Part shown: positions 54,440-63,862 of the stretch, piece by piece
Numbering within the stretch: the first letter of the stretch is position 1
Layout of the letters: the number at the start of each line of letters is the position of its first letter
Origin: Microvirga rosea
GTDB taxonomy: Bacteria > Pseudomonadota > Alphaproteobacteria > Rhizobiales > Beijerinckiaceae
Assembly (NCBI RefSeq): GCF_020595095.1
Contig: NZ_JAJDOP010000003.1
Location: 558,001-622,000, forward strand
Length of the DNA: 64,000 nucleotides
Direction of reading: 5' to 3'
Program-made: the position numbers and the translations under genes
Notes under the pieces: model-generated
Told to the model about the DNA's origin: nothing
Seen by the model: the letters and a program-made list of their open reading frames with translations, nothing else
Databases searched by the model: none

Positions 54440-55170
54440 CAGATGATCTCCCGGGCAGCCGGAACACGACGGCGCCGGCGGATCAGCCACCAGACGCCGG
54501 CAAGGTCGAGAATGCCGACCCAGAGCCGGTCAAACATTCCATATTTGGATTGGCCCGCGTGACGATGGCGATCCACCACGTCCACATGGGCAATGGCGTG
54601 CCCCTCGCGCTTGACCAGGGCAGGCATGAACCGGTGAAGAGCATCAAAATACGGCAGGCGCAGATAGACATCCCGACGAAATGCCTTGAGGCCGCATCCC
54701 GTATCCCGCGTTCCATCCTTCAAAACGAGGCCACGAACATTGTTGGCGATCCGCGACTGCCAGCGCTTATAAGCACCCTTGCGACCGACCCGCTGGCCCG
54801 CGGCAAGAGCGATTTTCGGATCGTCCAGGGCCGCTACGAGTTGAGGGATGAAGGCGGGATCGTTCTGCCCGTCACCATCGAGAGTCACGATAATTGCTCC
54901 ATGCGCCGCCTGAACTCCTGTCCGGACGGCGGCACTCTGTCCGCAACTCACCTCGTGTTTCACAAGACGCAGCCAAGGGCGGGCCGAACGGGCCTTGAGA
55001 ACAGTTTGTGCCGTGTCGTCCGTCGAGCCATCGTCGACGTAGATGACCTCGAAAGGCCCGAGAGGCGTGCATGCGGCCTCGATTTCATTCACGAGAGTGA
55101 GAACATTTGGAGCTTCGTTCTTGACGGGCACGACAACACTGATGCGGGGCGCTGAAGCAATTTCACTCAT
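54439..55170 (-). CDS. GT2 family polyprenyl-phosphate sugar synthase (RgtE/ArnC-like)
   Basis: The 243-aa product has the GT2 nucleotide-sugar site ISVVVPVKNEAPNVL, YVDDGSTDDTAQ, TLDGDGQNDP and GCGLKAFRRDVY, the DPM1/ArnC-type pattern, and only a weak hydrophobic C-terminus (about 213-228) for membrane contact. It should transfer a sugar from a nucleotide donor to a polyprenyl phosphate. The flanking LAB_N and GT39 genes make a donor for lipid A or LPS core modification the likely use. The sugar cannot be told, as no sugar-biosynthesis gene is adjacent. Confidence 0.88.
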   Translation of the reverse strand: MSEIASAPRISVVVPVKNEAPNVLTLVNEIEAACTPLGPFEVIYVDDGSTDDTAQTVLKARSARPWLRLVKHEVSCGQSAAVRTGVQAAHGAIIVTLDGDGQNDPAFIPQLVAALDDPKIALAAGQRVGRKGAYKRWQSRIANNVRGLVLKDGTRDTGCGLKAFRRDVYLRLPYFDALHRFMPALVKREGHAIAHVDVVDRHRHAGQSKYGMFDRLWVGILDLAGVWWLIRRRRRVPAAREII

Positions 55171-55214
55171 GGTTCAAGGCCCCTCAGGCCACCTCTGGTC
55201 ATAGGGCCCCATCC

Positions 55215-56924
55215 TTACGGACTGACCGCGTAGGCTCCGATATCGAGCCTCCGCCCACTGTTGATGTTGAAGCCGGCAATACGGGTCGAAAGCGCCGGCT
55301 GCAGGCCGAGGCGCTCGTTTTCCGCCCGGAACGCTGCATCGAAGCGCTTTTCCACGAAAACCATCCGGCACCCGCCCTGCTTGAGGAAGGCGGAAGCCTC
55401 CTCCCCGGTTTCCAGCATCTCGAGATTTGTGCCGACAAGGAATACCAGACTCGGCTCCCGGTAGCCCAGCGTGGCAACGGCAGGGTCGCTGCAATTCGCA
55501 TTCCGCGCGGCCTCGGCCAGACGGGGTGACAGTTTCAAGGAGCGCAGGTCAAGCTGCGCGAATCCGAACACGCCGACGGACAGGCAGGCCGCGGATACGA
55601 ATCCGACCCAAAGGCTCTTGAGGACTTCATTCCTGATAAAGAGAAACCATGCATAGAGGGCGATCAGGGATGACGCGATCAACGCCGGAAGCGCCCGATA
55701 CGGCAACGTATGGTCGAAGCTCCAGTTGATGAGGGAAAGCCCGACCGTAAGCCCAAGAGGTATAAGAGGGATGAGGATTGTGGCGAACTTGGCCGCCGGG
55801 CGATGCGGGCCCACGAAATGGCGCAGGATCGCGATAACGGTGATGATCGCGACCGCAGGATAAAGAGGCATCACGTAATGGGGCAGCTTGGTTGGAACTG
55901 CCTCGAAGATCAGCCAAGACGGCACGAGCCATGCGAGGCAGAAGGCCGTCGCATCCTCACGGCGATGGGTCCAGGCAAAAGGAACGGCGATGGCCGCGAA
56001 GATCGCGCCCGGCCAGAACGTCGCGAAAAACGCCAGAAGGTAGAACCCCGGTGGCGCCCAGTGATAGCGCTGGGCCGTCCCGACCTTGCCGAGCATGTCG
56101 TGACCGACGGCTTCCGAATAGAACGCGCCGCCGGACTTGAGGGCAATCGCCACGAACCATGGGAGCACGACCAGCAGCGTAAAGGCTGCCCCGAGCCCCG
56201 GACGCAGGGTCAGGAGCCAGCGGAAGGAGCGTTCCCGATAGGAGAGAATGGCAGCCGTCAGCCCCGCGAACATCAGGATCAGAGGGCCTTTGATCAGGAT
56301 TCCTGCCGCAAATCCGGCCCAGAAGATCATCAGGGCCCGTTTCGGGAGGACGCCCGCCCCTCGTCCGAAATAGGCTCGGGCCAGCCCTCCCATAACGGCC
56401 ACCGAGCAGGCCGTAAGGGCCGCATCGGTCTTGGCAAGGCGCGCCTCGACCATCAGGATGATGGAGGTTGCCATGAGGGCGGCGACGAGGAATGCCCCTC
56501 GCCTTCCCAGAAAGGCAAGGGCAGCCCAATAGGTGAGAAGGACCGTCGCAAGGGCGCCGACAAGGGACGGGATGCGGTAAAGAGCGATCGTGGTCCGAGC
56601 TTCGGATACGCCGAGCGTTTTGCCGAGGGCGACGCTGGCGCTCTGAAGCCAGTAGATACCGACCGGTTTCTTATGCCGAGCTTCGTCCTGGAAGCGAATG
56701 TCCACGAATTCGTGGGTTTCCAGCATCTGCTTGGAAGCCTGCGCGTAACGCGGCTCATCCCGGTCCATGGGGTGGAGCGAGACGAATCCCGGCAAAAAGC
56801 AGACGAGGGACAGCAGGACGAGGACGAGGCAAAGCCGGAAATGGCTTCGCTCGACGGCGTTTGCGACCTGCGCCAACGAAAGATGGCGCAGGGAAAGACG
56901 CTGCTGAGGGACCATACCGTCCAT
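55215..56924 (-). CDS. GT39 family sugar transferase (ArnT/RgtD-like)
   Basis: The 569-aa membrane product has about 12 helices and the acidic loop motif RDEPRYAQASKQM and KKPVGIYWLQ, which are diagnostic of ArnT/RgtA-type enzymes that take sugar from a polyprenyl phosphate on the periplasmic side. A soluble periplasmic C-terminal region (about 430-569) follows. The gene heads the leftward GT39-GT2-LAB_N set. Rhizobial RgtD adds galacturonic acid to lipid A; ArnT adds aminoarabinose. Which sugar applies here is not determined. Confidence 0.9.
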   Translation of the reverse strand: MDGMVPQQRLSLRHLSLAQVANAVERSHFRLCLVLVLLSLVCFLPGFVSLHPMDRDEPRYAQASKQMLETHEFVDIRFQDEARHKKPVGIYWLQSASVALGKTLGVSEARTTIALYRIPSLVGALATVLLTYWAALAFLGRRGAFLVAALMATSIILMVEARLAKTDAALTACSVAVMGGLARAYFGRGAGVLPKRALMIFWAGFAAGILIKGPLILMFAGLTAAILSYRERSFRWLLTLRPGLGAAFTLLVVLPWFVAIALKSGGAFYSEAVGHDMLGKVGTAQRYHWAPPGFYLLAFFATFWPGAIFAAIAVPFAWTHRREDATAFCLAWLVPSWLIFEAVPTKLPHYVMPLYPAVAIITVIAILRHFVGPHRPAAKFATILIPLIPLGLTVGLSLINWSFDHTLPYRALPALIASSLIALYAWFLFIRNEVLKSLWVGFVSAACLSVGVFGFAQLDLRSLKLSPRLAEAARNANCSDPAVATLGYREPSLVFLVGTNLEMLETGEEASAFLKQGGCRMVFVEKRFDAAFRAENERLGLQPALSTRIAGFNINSGRRLDIGAYAVSP

Positions 56925-57139
56925 TCAAAGCTCCGGCGAAACCGCCTTGTGGATCGAGAGACCTCGCAAGGGAACAGGCCCCTTCGAAACGCGCTCATGT
57001 CTCTCAAAGCTGAAGGGAAGTCAAATGGACGGAAGGTAGCGGTTCCGAAGTCTCCGGGCCGGGTCGTCTATGGTTACGGCGATATTTCGTGCTAAACGCC
57101 GCCACCTTATCCCATTATGAGCGTCTTTGGAGGGCCGGC

Positions 57140-57538
57140 ATGGCTGAAAGCGGGCTAATCTCGATTCCGAGTCCGGTCTCCGTCCGCGAAACCGTGGACC
57201 GGGTTGTCGCCCTCCTTGAAACGAAGGGGCTGACGATCTTTGCCCGCATCGATCACGGAGCCAATGCCGACCGGGCGGGAATAGACCTTCGCCCGACCGA
57301 ACTTCTGATCTTCGGCACCCCTCAGGCCGAAACACCTCTCATGCAGGCGCGTCAGACCGTCGGGCTCGATCTACCGTTGAAAGCGCTGGCTTGGGAAGAC
57401 GAACACGGCAAGGTCTGGCTGACCTACAACGACCCAGCTTGGCTGGCACAGCGCCATGACCTGGGGGAGGCGAACACGGCGGCCATCTCGGCGATCACAG
57501 CCGGAATGAACCAGATCGCCAACGCACTCAAAGGTTGA
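57140..57538 (+). CDS. DUF302 domain protein
   Basis: The ATG at 57140 follows GGAGG by eight bases; an upstream frame from 57089 lacks a site. The 132-aa product has the DUF302 fold: SVRETVDRVVALLETKGLTIFARIDH, LRPTELLIFGTPQAETPLMQ, and LDLPLKALAWEDEHGKVWLTYNDP. The function of DUF302 is unknown; it is a small alpha/beta domain that often occurs alone or fused to redox proteins. No signal peptide is present in this version. It is divergent from the GT39 gene across about 215 bases. Confidence 0.9.
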   Translation: MAESGLISIPSPVSVRETVDRVVALLETKGLTIFARIDHGANADRAGIDLRPTELLIFGTPQAETPLMQARQTVGLDLPLKALAWEDEHGKVWLTYNDPAWLAQRHDLGEANTAAISAITAGMNQIANALKG

Positions 57539-57770
57539 TGCCAGCCTTTAAAAGCGCCGCCCGCCCCTCCGGCATGGAGCGACCGCACCCCTTTCAGACG
57601 TCGGCCATGCGCCGCGCCGCGTCACCCATGTCCCCGGCGCAGAGATAAATGATCGCCTCCAAACTGGCACCTGGGCCGTTTTGATGTAGGAAAGGACATA
57701 CCCGCGAGTAAGGGACTGACCCGGACGCGCCAGCGGAACCGAAGTCCCTCTCTCTTGACCGAGGAACGAG

Positions 57771-58763
57771 ATGAGCACTTCCCTTCGCACGGACTACCCA
57801 CTCCCGACGGCACCAACCTATGAGGATGTCGTTGCGGCAGCCCAACGCATCGAGGGATTCGCCCATCGCACGCCCGTCCTCACGTCGCGGACGGCGGACG
57901 CCCGAGCGGGGGCAACGCTCTTTTTCAAAGCGGAAAACCTGCAGCGGGCGGGGGCCTTCAAGTTCCGCGGGGCCTATAATGCCATTGCACGGCTGCCGGA
58001 GGACGCGCGGAAGCGTGGCGTCGTGGCGTTCTCTTCCGGGAACCACGCACAGGCCATCGCCTATGCGGGCCAGCTTCAGAACGTGCCGCGCGTCATCATC
58101 ATGCCGCACGACGCCCCGGCCATGAAGATAGCCGCCACGAAAGCCTATGGGGGCGAGGTCGTTCTCTTCGACCGCTACAAGGAAGACCGGGAGGAGATCG
58201 GGCGGCGCCTGTCGGCGGACCGGGGCCTCACCCTTATCCCCCCTTATGACCACGAGGACGTTATCGCGGGACAGGGCACCGCGGCCAAGGAGCTGATCGA
58301 GGAAGTGGGCCCACTGGACATTCTTCTCGTCTGTCTCGGTGGGGGCGGCCTTCTAGCCGGATCCGCGCTCGCCGCAAAAGCGCTTTCCCCGCAATGCTGC
58401 GTCTTCGGGGTCGAGCCCGAGGCCGGCAACGACGGCCAGCAGTCGTTTCGGTCAGGGTCCGTCGTCAGGATCCCGGTTCCGACCACCATCGCGGACGGCG
58501 CGCAGACGACCTATCTCGGGTCGAGAACCTTTCCGATCATCCAGGCTCTGGTGGACGACATTCTGACGGTTTCGGATGCCATGCTGATCGACGCCATGCG
58601 CTTTTTCGTCGAGCGCATGAAGATCGTCGTCGAGCCCACCGGTTGTCTGGCGGCAGCGGCGGCCCTCAATGGACTTCTTCCGGCCCAGGGGAAGCGGATC
58701 GGGGTCATCCTCAGCGGTGGAAACGTCGATCCGCGGGCACTTGCGGGTTTCCTGACGGCGTGA
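57771..58763 (+). CDS. threonine dehydratase-like PLP enzyme without ACT domain
   Basis: The 330-aa product is a fold type II PLP enzyme: the Lys in AFKFRGAYNAI, the phosphate-binding SSGNHAQAIAYA loop and GGGGLLAG. It lacks the C-terminal ACT domains of biosynthetic IlvA, matching catabolic TdcB or serine racemase/dehydratase types, so it deaminates threonine or serine, or racemises serine. The next gene, an exporter, overlaps its stop by GTGA. A RidA-like protein at 22.5 kb could handle its enamine product, though it is distant. Confidence 0.9.
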   Translation: MSTSLRTDYPLPTAPTYEDVVAAAQRIEGFAHRTPVLTSRTADARAGATLFFKAENLQRAGAFKFRGAYNAIARLPEDARKRGVVAFSSGNHAQAIAYAGQLQNVPRVIIMPHDAPAMKIAATKAYGGEVVLFDRYKEDREEIGRRLSADRGLTLIPPYDHEDVIAGQGTAAKELIEEVGPLDILLVCLGGGGLLAGSALAAKALSPQCCVFGVEPEAGNDGQQSFRSGSVVRIPVPTTIADGAQTTYLGSRTFPIIQALVDDILTVSDAMLIDAMRFFVERMKIVVEPTGCLAAAAALNGLLPAQGKRIGVILSGGNVDPRALAGFLTA

Positions 58764-59989
58764 CCGGTCCTTCGGCTCTGCGTCCGGCACTTTGGCTGCT
58801 GGTGCTGATTACCTTTAGCGGCACCCTGGCCATGCACATGTTCGTGCCGGCCCTGCCCAATGCGGCCCGGGATCTCGGCGCGAGCGTGACGGCGACGCAG
58901 ATGACGATCAGTCTCTATATCGTCGGACTGGCGGTGGGGCAGCTGGTCTATGGCCCGCTCTCCGATTGCTTCGGCCGCCGGCCGATCCTTCTCGGCGGCC
59001 TTGTGCTCTATACGGCAGGCGGCCTGGCCGCCCTTGTCGCGCCCGAGGTTCACATTCTGATCGGCGCCCGGCTGATCCAGGCTCTCGGAGGGTGCTCCGG
59101 CCTTGTCCTCGGAAGGGCGATGGTCCGGGACACTGCGGGGTCGGAGGATGCAGCGCGACGGCTCGCCTTCATGAACCTGATGGTGACGGTCGGCCCCGGT
59201 CTTGCTCCGCTGGTTGGCGGAGCACTTGCTGCAACCCTGGGCTGGCGGTCGATCTTCATTGTTCTGAGTGCCTTGGGAGTGGCCAATCTCATCCTCACAT
59301 GGCGCCTGCTTCCCGAAACCGGGCGTCCAAGCAGGACAATCAGCGTTCTCTCCCTGGGATCCGACTATAAGCACCTCCTATGCTCGCCGGCATTTCTCGG
59401 CTTCTCGATCGGGGGCGGTTGCGCCACCACGTCGATGTACGCATTCATCGCGGCTGCTCCCTTCATCTTCGTCGATCAGCTGCATCAGCCGCCACAGGAG
59501 GTGGGACTCTATCTCGGCGTTCTGGTGGTCGGCGTTTCCGCCGGCAGCGCCCTTGCGGGCCGCCTGATCGGCCGCATTGCCATCGAGCGGCTGATGATCG
59601 GCGCTAACATGGTCAGTGTCGCCGGTGCGGTCATTTTCCTGATTACGGTGCTGACGGGCCGCATGACGGTTCCGACCACCATCGGCCTCATGATCCTCTT
59701 CACCCTGGGAGCCGGCATGGCGAGCCCGGCTGCGCTGACCAAAGCCATCAGTGTCAATCCAAAGGTCATCGGATCCGCCGCAGGACTATACGGCTTTACG
59801 CAGATGGTGGTTGGAGCGGTTTGCACCTCCCTGTCGGGCCTCGGCGGGAATCCTGCCATGGCCGCGGGAGGCGTGCTGGCGGCGGCGGGACTGGTGGGCC
59901 AGGTCGCCTTCTGGATTGCGCTGCGGAACGAGGCGCGATTTCGCCCCCTGCCGGAGATCGAGCCGCCGGCATCATGCGGAAAGGGATGA
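58760..59989 (+). CDS. Bcr/CflA family MFS exporter
   Basis: The GTG at 58760 overlaps the preceding stop (GTGA), so translation is coupled. The 409-aa product has 12 predicted helices and the MFS motif A loop GPLSDCFGRRPILLGG between helices 2 and 3, with MHMFVPALPNAARDLG in the first helix, typical of Bcr/CflA drug or sulfonamide exporters. Coupling to a dehydratase gene suggests export of an amino acid or a derived compound, which is inference. Residues 380-409 are a short cytoplasmic tail. Confidence 0.9.
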   Translation: MTGPSALRPALWLLVLITFSGTLAMHMFVPALPNAARDLGASVTATQMTISLYIVGLAVGQLVYGPLSDCFGRRPILLGGLVLYTAGGLAALVAPEVHILIGARLIQALGGCSGLVLGRAMVRDTAGSEDAARRLAFMNLMVTVGPGLAPLVGGALAATLGWRSIFIVLSALGVANLILTWRLLPETGRPSRTISVLSLGSDYKHLLCSPAFLGFSIGGGCATTSMYAFIAAAPFIFVDQLHQPPQEVGLYLGVLVVGVSAGSALAGRLIGRIAIERLMIGANMVSVAGAVIFLITVLTGRMTVPTTIGLMILFTLGAGMASPAALTKAISVNPKVIGSAAGLYGFTQMVVGAVCTSLSGLGGNPAMAAGGVLAAAGLVGQVAFWIALRNEARFRPLPEIEPPASCGKG

Positions 59990-59993
59990 CGCG

Positions 59994-60743
59994 ATGAAGA
60001 GAGTTATCGACATCAAAACGGATGACGGGATCGCTCCGGCGGCCATTTTTCATTCCGATGACGAACGGCGGCCGTCCACCCTGCCCGACCGGCCCGGCAT
60101 CGTCCTTTACATGGATGCCTTCGGGCCTCGCCCGGCTCTCGATGCCATAGCGCAGCGCCTCGCCAACCATGGGTATGCGGTTCTCCTCCCGGATCTTTTT
60201 TACCGCTACGGCGCCTACGGACCGTTCGATGCGAAGAGAGCGTTCACGGAGGAACAGACCCGCCCCGTGCTGATGGGCATGATCCGCGGCACGAGTCAGG
60301 AGGCAACGCGCCGTGATACGGCTGCCTTTCTGAGGGTCCTCGAACAGGAAGGCGTGAAAGGGCCCGTGGGCACGGTCGGCTATTGCATGGGCGGATCGAG
60401 AGCTCTCAACGCGGCCGCGGCCTATCCTGAGCGTATCGTAGCGGCCGCCAGTTTCCACGGAGGCCATCTCGCCGGCGAGACTCCGGACAGCCCTCACCGC
60501 CACGCGGCCACCATACGGGCGAAGGTCTATGTCGGGAGCGCGGGAGTCGACAAGAGCTTTCCTCCGGAGCAATCGGCTCGGCTGGCGCAGGCCCTGAGAG
60601 AAGCAGAAGTCGATCATGTGATCGAAAACTATGTCGGAATGGACCACGGATGGGCCGTTTCAGACCACAATGAATATAATCCGGAAGGGGCGGAGCGACA
60701 TTGGAAGCGGCTCCTGACGTTCTTTGAAGAGGCCCTGGGATAG
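59994..60743 (+). CDS. dienelactone hydrolase family protein
   Basis: The 249-aa alpha/beta hydrolase has the Cys nucleophile in GYCMGGSRAL, an Asp in the SAGVDKSFPP loop and a catalytic His in GMDHGWAVSD, the Cys-Asp-His triad of dienelactone hydrolases. Such enzymes open dienelactones in chlorocatechol breakdown, but many family members have other substrates and no ring-cleavage genes are near. ATG 59994 follows AAGGG. It starts four bases after the exporter, so the three genes may form one operon. Confidence 0.9.
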   Translation: MKRVIDIKTDDGIAPAAIFHSDDERRPSTLPDRPGIVLYMDAFGPRPALDAIAQRLANHGYAVLLPDLFYRYGAYGPFDAKRAFTEEQTRPVLMGMIRGTSQEATRRDTAAFLRVLEQEGVKGPVGTVGYCMGGSRALNAAAAYPERIVAAASFHGGHLAGETPDSPHRHAATIRAKVYVGSAGVDKSFPPEQSARLAQALREAEVDHVIENYVGMDHGWAVSDHNEYNPEGAERHWKRLLTFFEEALG

Positions 60744-60968
60744 TTCTGTCTCTGTTCGAGCATCTCCGTCACGAGCAGTGTGCCGATGCGCCGGTTGCTC
60801 ACGGCTCCCTAAGCGAGATAGTTGAGGCTTATGTCTTGCCGAGCGCTTTCGGTGGCACAAATAAGCATGACCGCAAGGGTGCGTGGCTGACCTTCCCTTT
60901 GCCGAAGCTCATGGGACACGCCAGCTTGACTGCACCAACAGACCGAAGCTGCAGGTCGGAGAAGGTCG

Positions 60969-61691
60969 ATGCCGCATCAGAGAGTCTTGGTTGTTGCCAC
61001 ATCGCATGACCGTCTGGGGAGCACGGATCATCGAACAGGCGTATGGCTCGAGGAACTCGCGACCCCCTACTATGCCCTCCTTGATGGCGGCGCCGAGGTC
61101 ACACTGGCATCGATCAAGGGCGGCGAAATTCCTTTCGACCCCCGGAGCCTGCCATCCGAGGGCGGGGAAGGAACTGCGGATCAGCAGGATATTCCCGCCT
61201 CGGTCGAGCGGTTCCTTGCGGACGAAGAAGCTGTACGAGGGGCTCAACATTCTCCGTCGATCGTCGACATCGATCATACGGTCTTTGATGCGATCTTTCT
61301 GCCGGGCGGACACGGTCCGATGTGGGACGCCGCCGACGATCCGGTCCTTGCCCGGATCCTCGGCGCGATGTTCGACGCCGGCAGGATCGTGGGTGCCGTC
61401 TGCCATGGGCCGGCCGGTCTCGTGTCGGCGAAGCGTGAGGACGGCAAGCCTCTCGTCGAAGGACGAAAGGTCTCGTGTTTCACCAATACCGAAGAGGAAA
61501 ATGTCGGACTTACCAAGGTCGTCCCGTTTCTCCTCGAGGATCGGCTGAAGCAGCTTGGCGGGCAATTTCAGCGGGGACCCGATTTCGAGGCTTTCGCCAT
61601 CAGGGACGGCAACCTGATCACCGGCCAGAACCCCCAGTCCTCGGAGCTGGTCGCGCGCTACGTGCTGGAGGCGTTGGAGCCTGTCAGCTGA
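60969..61691 (+). CDS. Hsp31-like DJ-1/PfpI family protein
   Basis: The 240-aa product has the DJ-1 superfamily fold with nucleophile Cys in AVCHGPAGLV and the Glu in WLEELATPYYALLDGGAEVTLASIKGG, and the oxyanion-loop motif FLPGGHGPMWD. The opening and ATPYY block place it with the Hsp31/class II glyoxalase III proteins, which convert methylglyoxal to lactate or act as chaperones. The His of the triad follows the Cys (CH). It stands alone between the dienelactone hydrolase and the YbaK-like gene. Confidence 0.9.
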   Translation: MPHQRVLVVATSHDRLGSTDHRTGVWLEELATPYYALLDGGAEVTLASIKGGEIPFDPRSLPSEGGEGTADQQDIPASVERFLADEEAVRGAQHSPSIVDIDHTVFDAIFLPGGHGPMWDAADDPVLARILGAMFDAGRIVGAVCHGPAGLVSAKREDGKPLVEGRKVSCFTNTEEENVGLTKVVPFLLEDRLKQLGGQFQRGPDFEAFAIRDGNLITGQNPQSSELVARYVLEALEPVS

Positions 61692-61855
61692 ACCAGCCTC
61701 TTCTGGCTTCCCACCCGCCGCCCCGTGCTTCGATGCATATTGCCAACCGGTGACGACAGACCGAAGGGATGACTTCCCTCGGGACGTTCAGGTTGCTTAT
61801 GTTCGAGCGGCTGTTGATTGCCCCGCCATCCGTCCGACAAGAGGAGGCTCGAAGC

Positions 61856-62347
61856 ATGAGTCTTGAATCCGTCCGTGCCTTTTTCGCCCAGAACGCTCCA
61901 GAGATCCGTATCATCGAGAAGGCTACGAGTACGGCAACTGTCGCTCAGGCGGCAGAGGCCCATGGGGTGGAACCCGGCCGGATCGCCAAGACCCTGTCTC
62001 TTCGTGTTGGTGAGCGTAGCTTCCTGCTGGTCACACGAGGTGATGTTCGGCTCGATAATCGCAAGGTGAAGACCGTGTTTGGCGGCAAAGCCTCCATGTT
62101 GGACGCGGAACAGGTCCAGGCGCTGACGGGCCATCCTGTCGGAGGAGTGTGCCCATTCGGCCTCGCAACGCCACTCCCGATCTTCTGCGACATCTCCCTT
62201 AAGGCCTTCGATGAAGTGGTGCCGGCCGCGGGCGCCACTTACACGGCGGTTCGGATCGATCCTCAGAAGATGGCGGACCTCGTCAACGCTGACTGGGTCG
62301 ATGTCTGCCAGGAGCCTCAACATCATACGGAACGCGCGGCCGAATAA
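61856..62347 (+). CDS. YbaK/EbsC-type prolyl-tRNA editing protein
   Basis: The ATG at 61856 has GAGGAGG six bases upstream. The 163-aa product has the YbaK fold, with HGVEPGRIAKTLSLRVG carrying the catalytic Lys, DNRKVKTVFGGKASML, HPVGGVCPFG and a conserved VNADWVDVCQ end. Family members remove misacylated amino acids from tRNA-Pro (Cys-tRNA-Pro for YbaK). With AlaX at 46.5 kb this makes two editing factors in the window. The gene is monocistronic. Confidence 0.9.
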   Translation: MSLESVRAFFAQNAPEIRIIEKATSTATVAQAAEAHGVEPGRIAKTLSLRVGERSFLLVTRGDVRLDNRKVKTVFGGKASMLDAEQVQALTGHPVGGVCPFGLATPLPIFCDISLKAFDEVVPAAGATYTAVRIDPQKMADLVNADWVDVCQEPQHHTERAAE

Positions 62348-62441
62348 AGGCGCCGAACTTGGACCCCATGAAACAAGGAAGCGTTGACGAACGGCCGCAT
62401 GTTGCAGAGCGGCACCGGCTATCTCTTACGGCGAGGACAAT

Positions 62442-63557
62442 ATGAGCCGCCTTTTCGAGCCTCTTTCCATCGGGCAACTCCGTTTGGACAATCGGATCAT
62501 CATCGCACCGATGTGCCAATACTCTGCGGAGAATGGCGATGCCTCGGACTGGCACATGATCCATCTTGGCCAGCTGGCCTTATCGGGAGCGGGCCTGCTG
62601 ATCCTCGAAGCAACCGCCGTCTCTCCGGAAGGGCGCATCTCGCCCCAGGATCTCGGTCTTTACTCCGATGAGAACGAAGCAGCCCTGGCACGGGTTCTCA
62701 AAGCCGTACGGACCTACTCGGCCATGCCGATCGCAGTGCAGCTGGGCCATGCCGGGCGCAAGGCGTCGAGCCGCCGCCCCTGGGAAGGTGGCACGCAAAT
62801 CGCGCCGAACGAGCCGATGGGATGGAAGACCATCGCGCCTTCCTCCGCTCCTCATGCTCCGGGTGAAGACGTACCGGCAGCGCTGGATCGCAGCGGACTT
62901 GCCCGGGTCCGGGATGATTTCGTAACGGCCGCAAGACGTGCGGCCCGCCTTGGCATCGACGGGATCGAGATCCATGGCGCTCACGGATATCTCCTCCATC
63001 AGTTTCTGTCCCCAATTGCCAACAAGCGCGACGATGAATACGGCGGAAGCCTCGAAAATCGCATGCGCTTCCCTCTGGAAGTGTTCGATGCGGTTCGAGA
63101 CGCCTTCCCGTCGGAGCGCCCCGTATGGATGCGCATATCCGCGACCGATTGGGTGCCAGGGGGTTGGGACATCGAAGGAACCGTTACGCTCTCCAGGGTG
63201 CTCAAAGCGCGTGGCTGCGCCGCCATTCACGTGACAACGGGCGGCGTTTCGCCTGAACAAGCCATAAAGCTAGGGCCCGGATACCAAGTGCCCTATGCGC
63301 AGAGGGTCAAAGCCGATGTCGGACTGACGACAATCGCAGTCGGATTGATCACGGATCCTCAACAGGCCGAGTCCATCATCGCCAACCATGAAGCCGATGC
63401 AGTGTCTCTCGCCCGTGCCATGCTCTACGATCCTCGCTGGCCTTGGCACGCCGCCGCGGCTCTCGGCGCACAGGTTCACGCCCCTCCTCAATACTGGCGC
63501 TCTCAACCGCGAGAACACAAGGATCTCTTTAAGGCCACGGAATTTGGCCAGCGCTAA
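62442..63557 (+). CDS. namA: Old Yellow Enzyme family NADH:flavin oxidoreductase
   Basis: The 371-aa FMN enzyme shows the YqjM/NamA signatures: PMCQYSAENGDASDWHMIHLG, GHAGRKASS, IHGAHGYLLHQFLSP and NKRDDEYGGSLENRMRF, and SLARAMLYDPRWPWHAA. YqjM-type enzymes reduce alpha,beta-unsaturated carbonyls and nitro compounds and respond to oxidative or xenobiotic stress. The catalytic Tyr/Cys pair typical of the class is suggested by the Cys in PMCQYS. ATG 62442 follows GAGGACA. The gene stands alone. Confidence 0.92.
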   Translation: MSRLFEPLSIGQLRLDNRIIIAPMCQYSAENGDASDWHMIHLGQLALSGAGLLILEATAVSPEGRISPQDLGLYSDENEAALARVLKAVRTYSAMPIAVQLGHAGRKASSRRPWEGGTQIAPNEPMGWKTIAPSSAPHAPGEDVPAALDRSGLARVRDDFVTAARRAARLGIDGIEIHGAHGYLLHQFLSPIANKRDDEYGGSLENRMRFPLEVFDAVRDAFPSERPVWMRISATDWVPGGWDIEGTVTLSRVLKARGCAAIHVTTGGVSPEQAIKLGPGYQVPYAQRVKADVGLTTIAVGLITDPQQAESIIANHEADAVSLARAMLYDPRWPWHAAAALGAQVHAPPQYWRSQPREHKDLFKATEFGQR

Positions 63558-63862
63558 CACTCTTCCAAGCAATGCGGATCACTATGCCGGGAGCCATTGA
63601 AGGATATTTGCTTTAGGCTTGGCAGCAACCATGCAACCTGCCCCTGACCCGAGATGTCCGACTACTCGGGACAGAAAACACGCCGGTGTTTAATGTGCAC
63701 ATCCAGCATTCTCCCAGCGCAATTTATGGAAAGATAAGATTCTGCCAGTATCCTTGCACTCAACAATAATATCCCATGCGATGGAGAGCATGCTCTCATC
63801 ACGACTTGGGATAAGCCTGTGCCTTGAGAGCTTCCACGGTTTTGAAAGCATATGGAGGAACG
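63558..63862. other. intergenic region, no gene seen
   Basis: This 305-base interval is less GC-rich than its flanks. A weak inverted repeat CCCGAG/CTCGGG (63648-63670) near the start has no T run. No credible frame is present; two minus-strand frames there lack start signals. It probably holds the end of the Old Yellow Enzyme transcript and the promoter of the next gene. Confidence 0.5.

Noticed and set aside
57041..57080. Hint of an EcfG promoter before the DUF302 gene
   Set aside because: The nearest GGAAC has CGCT rather than CGTT at the right distance, so it fails the consensus.
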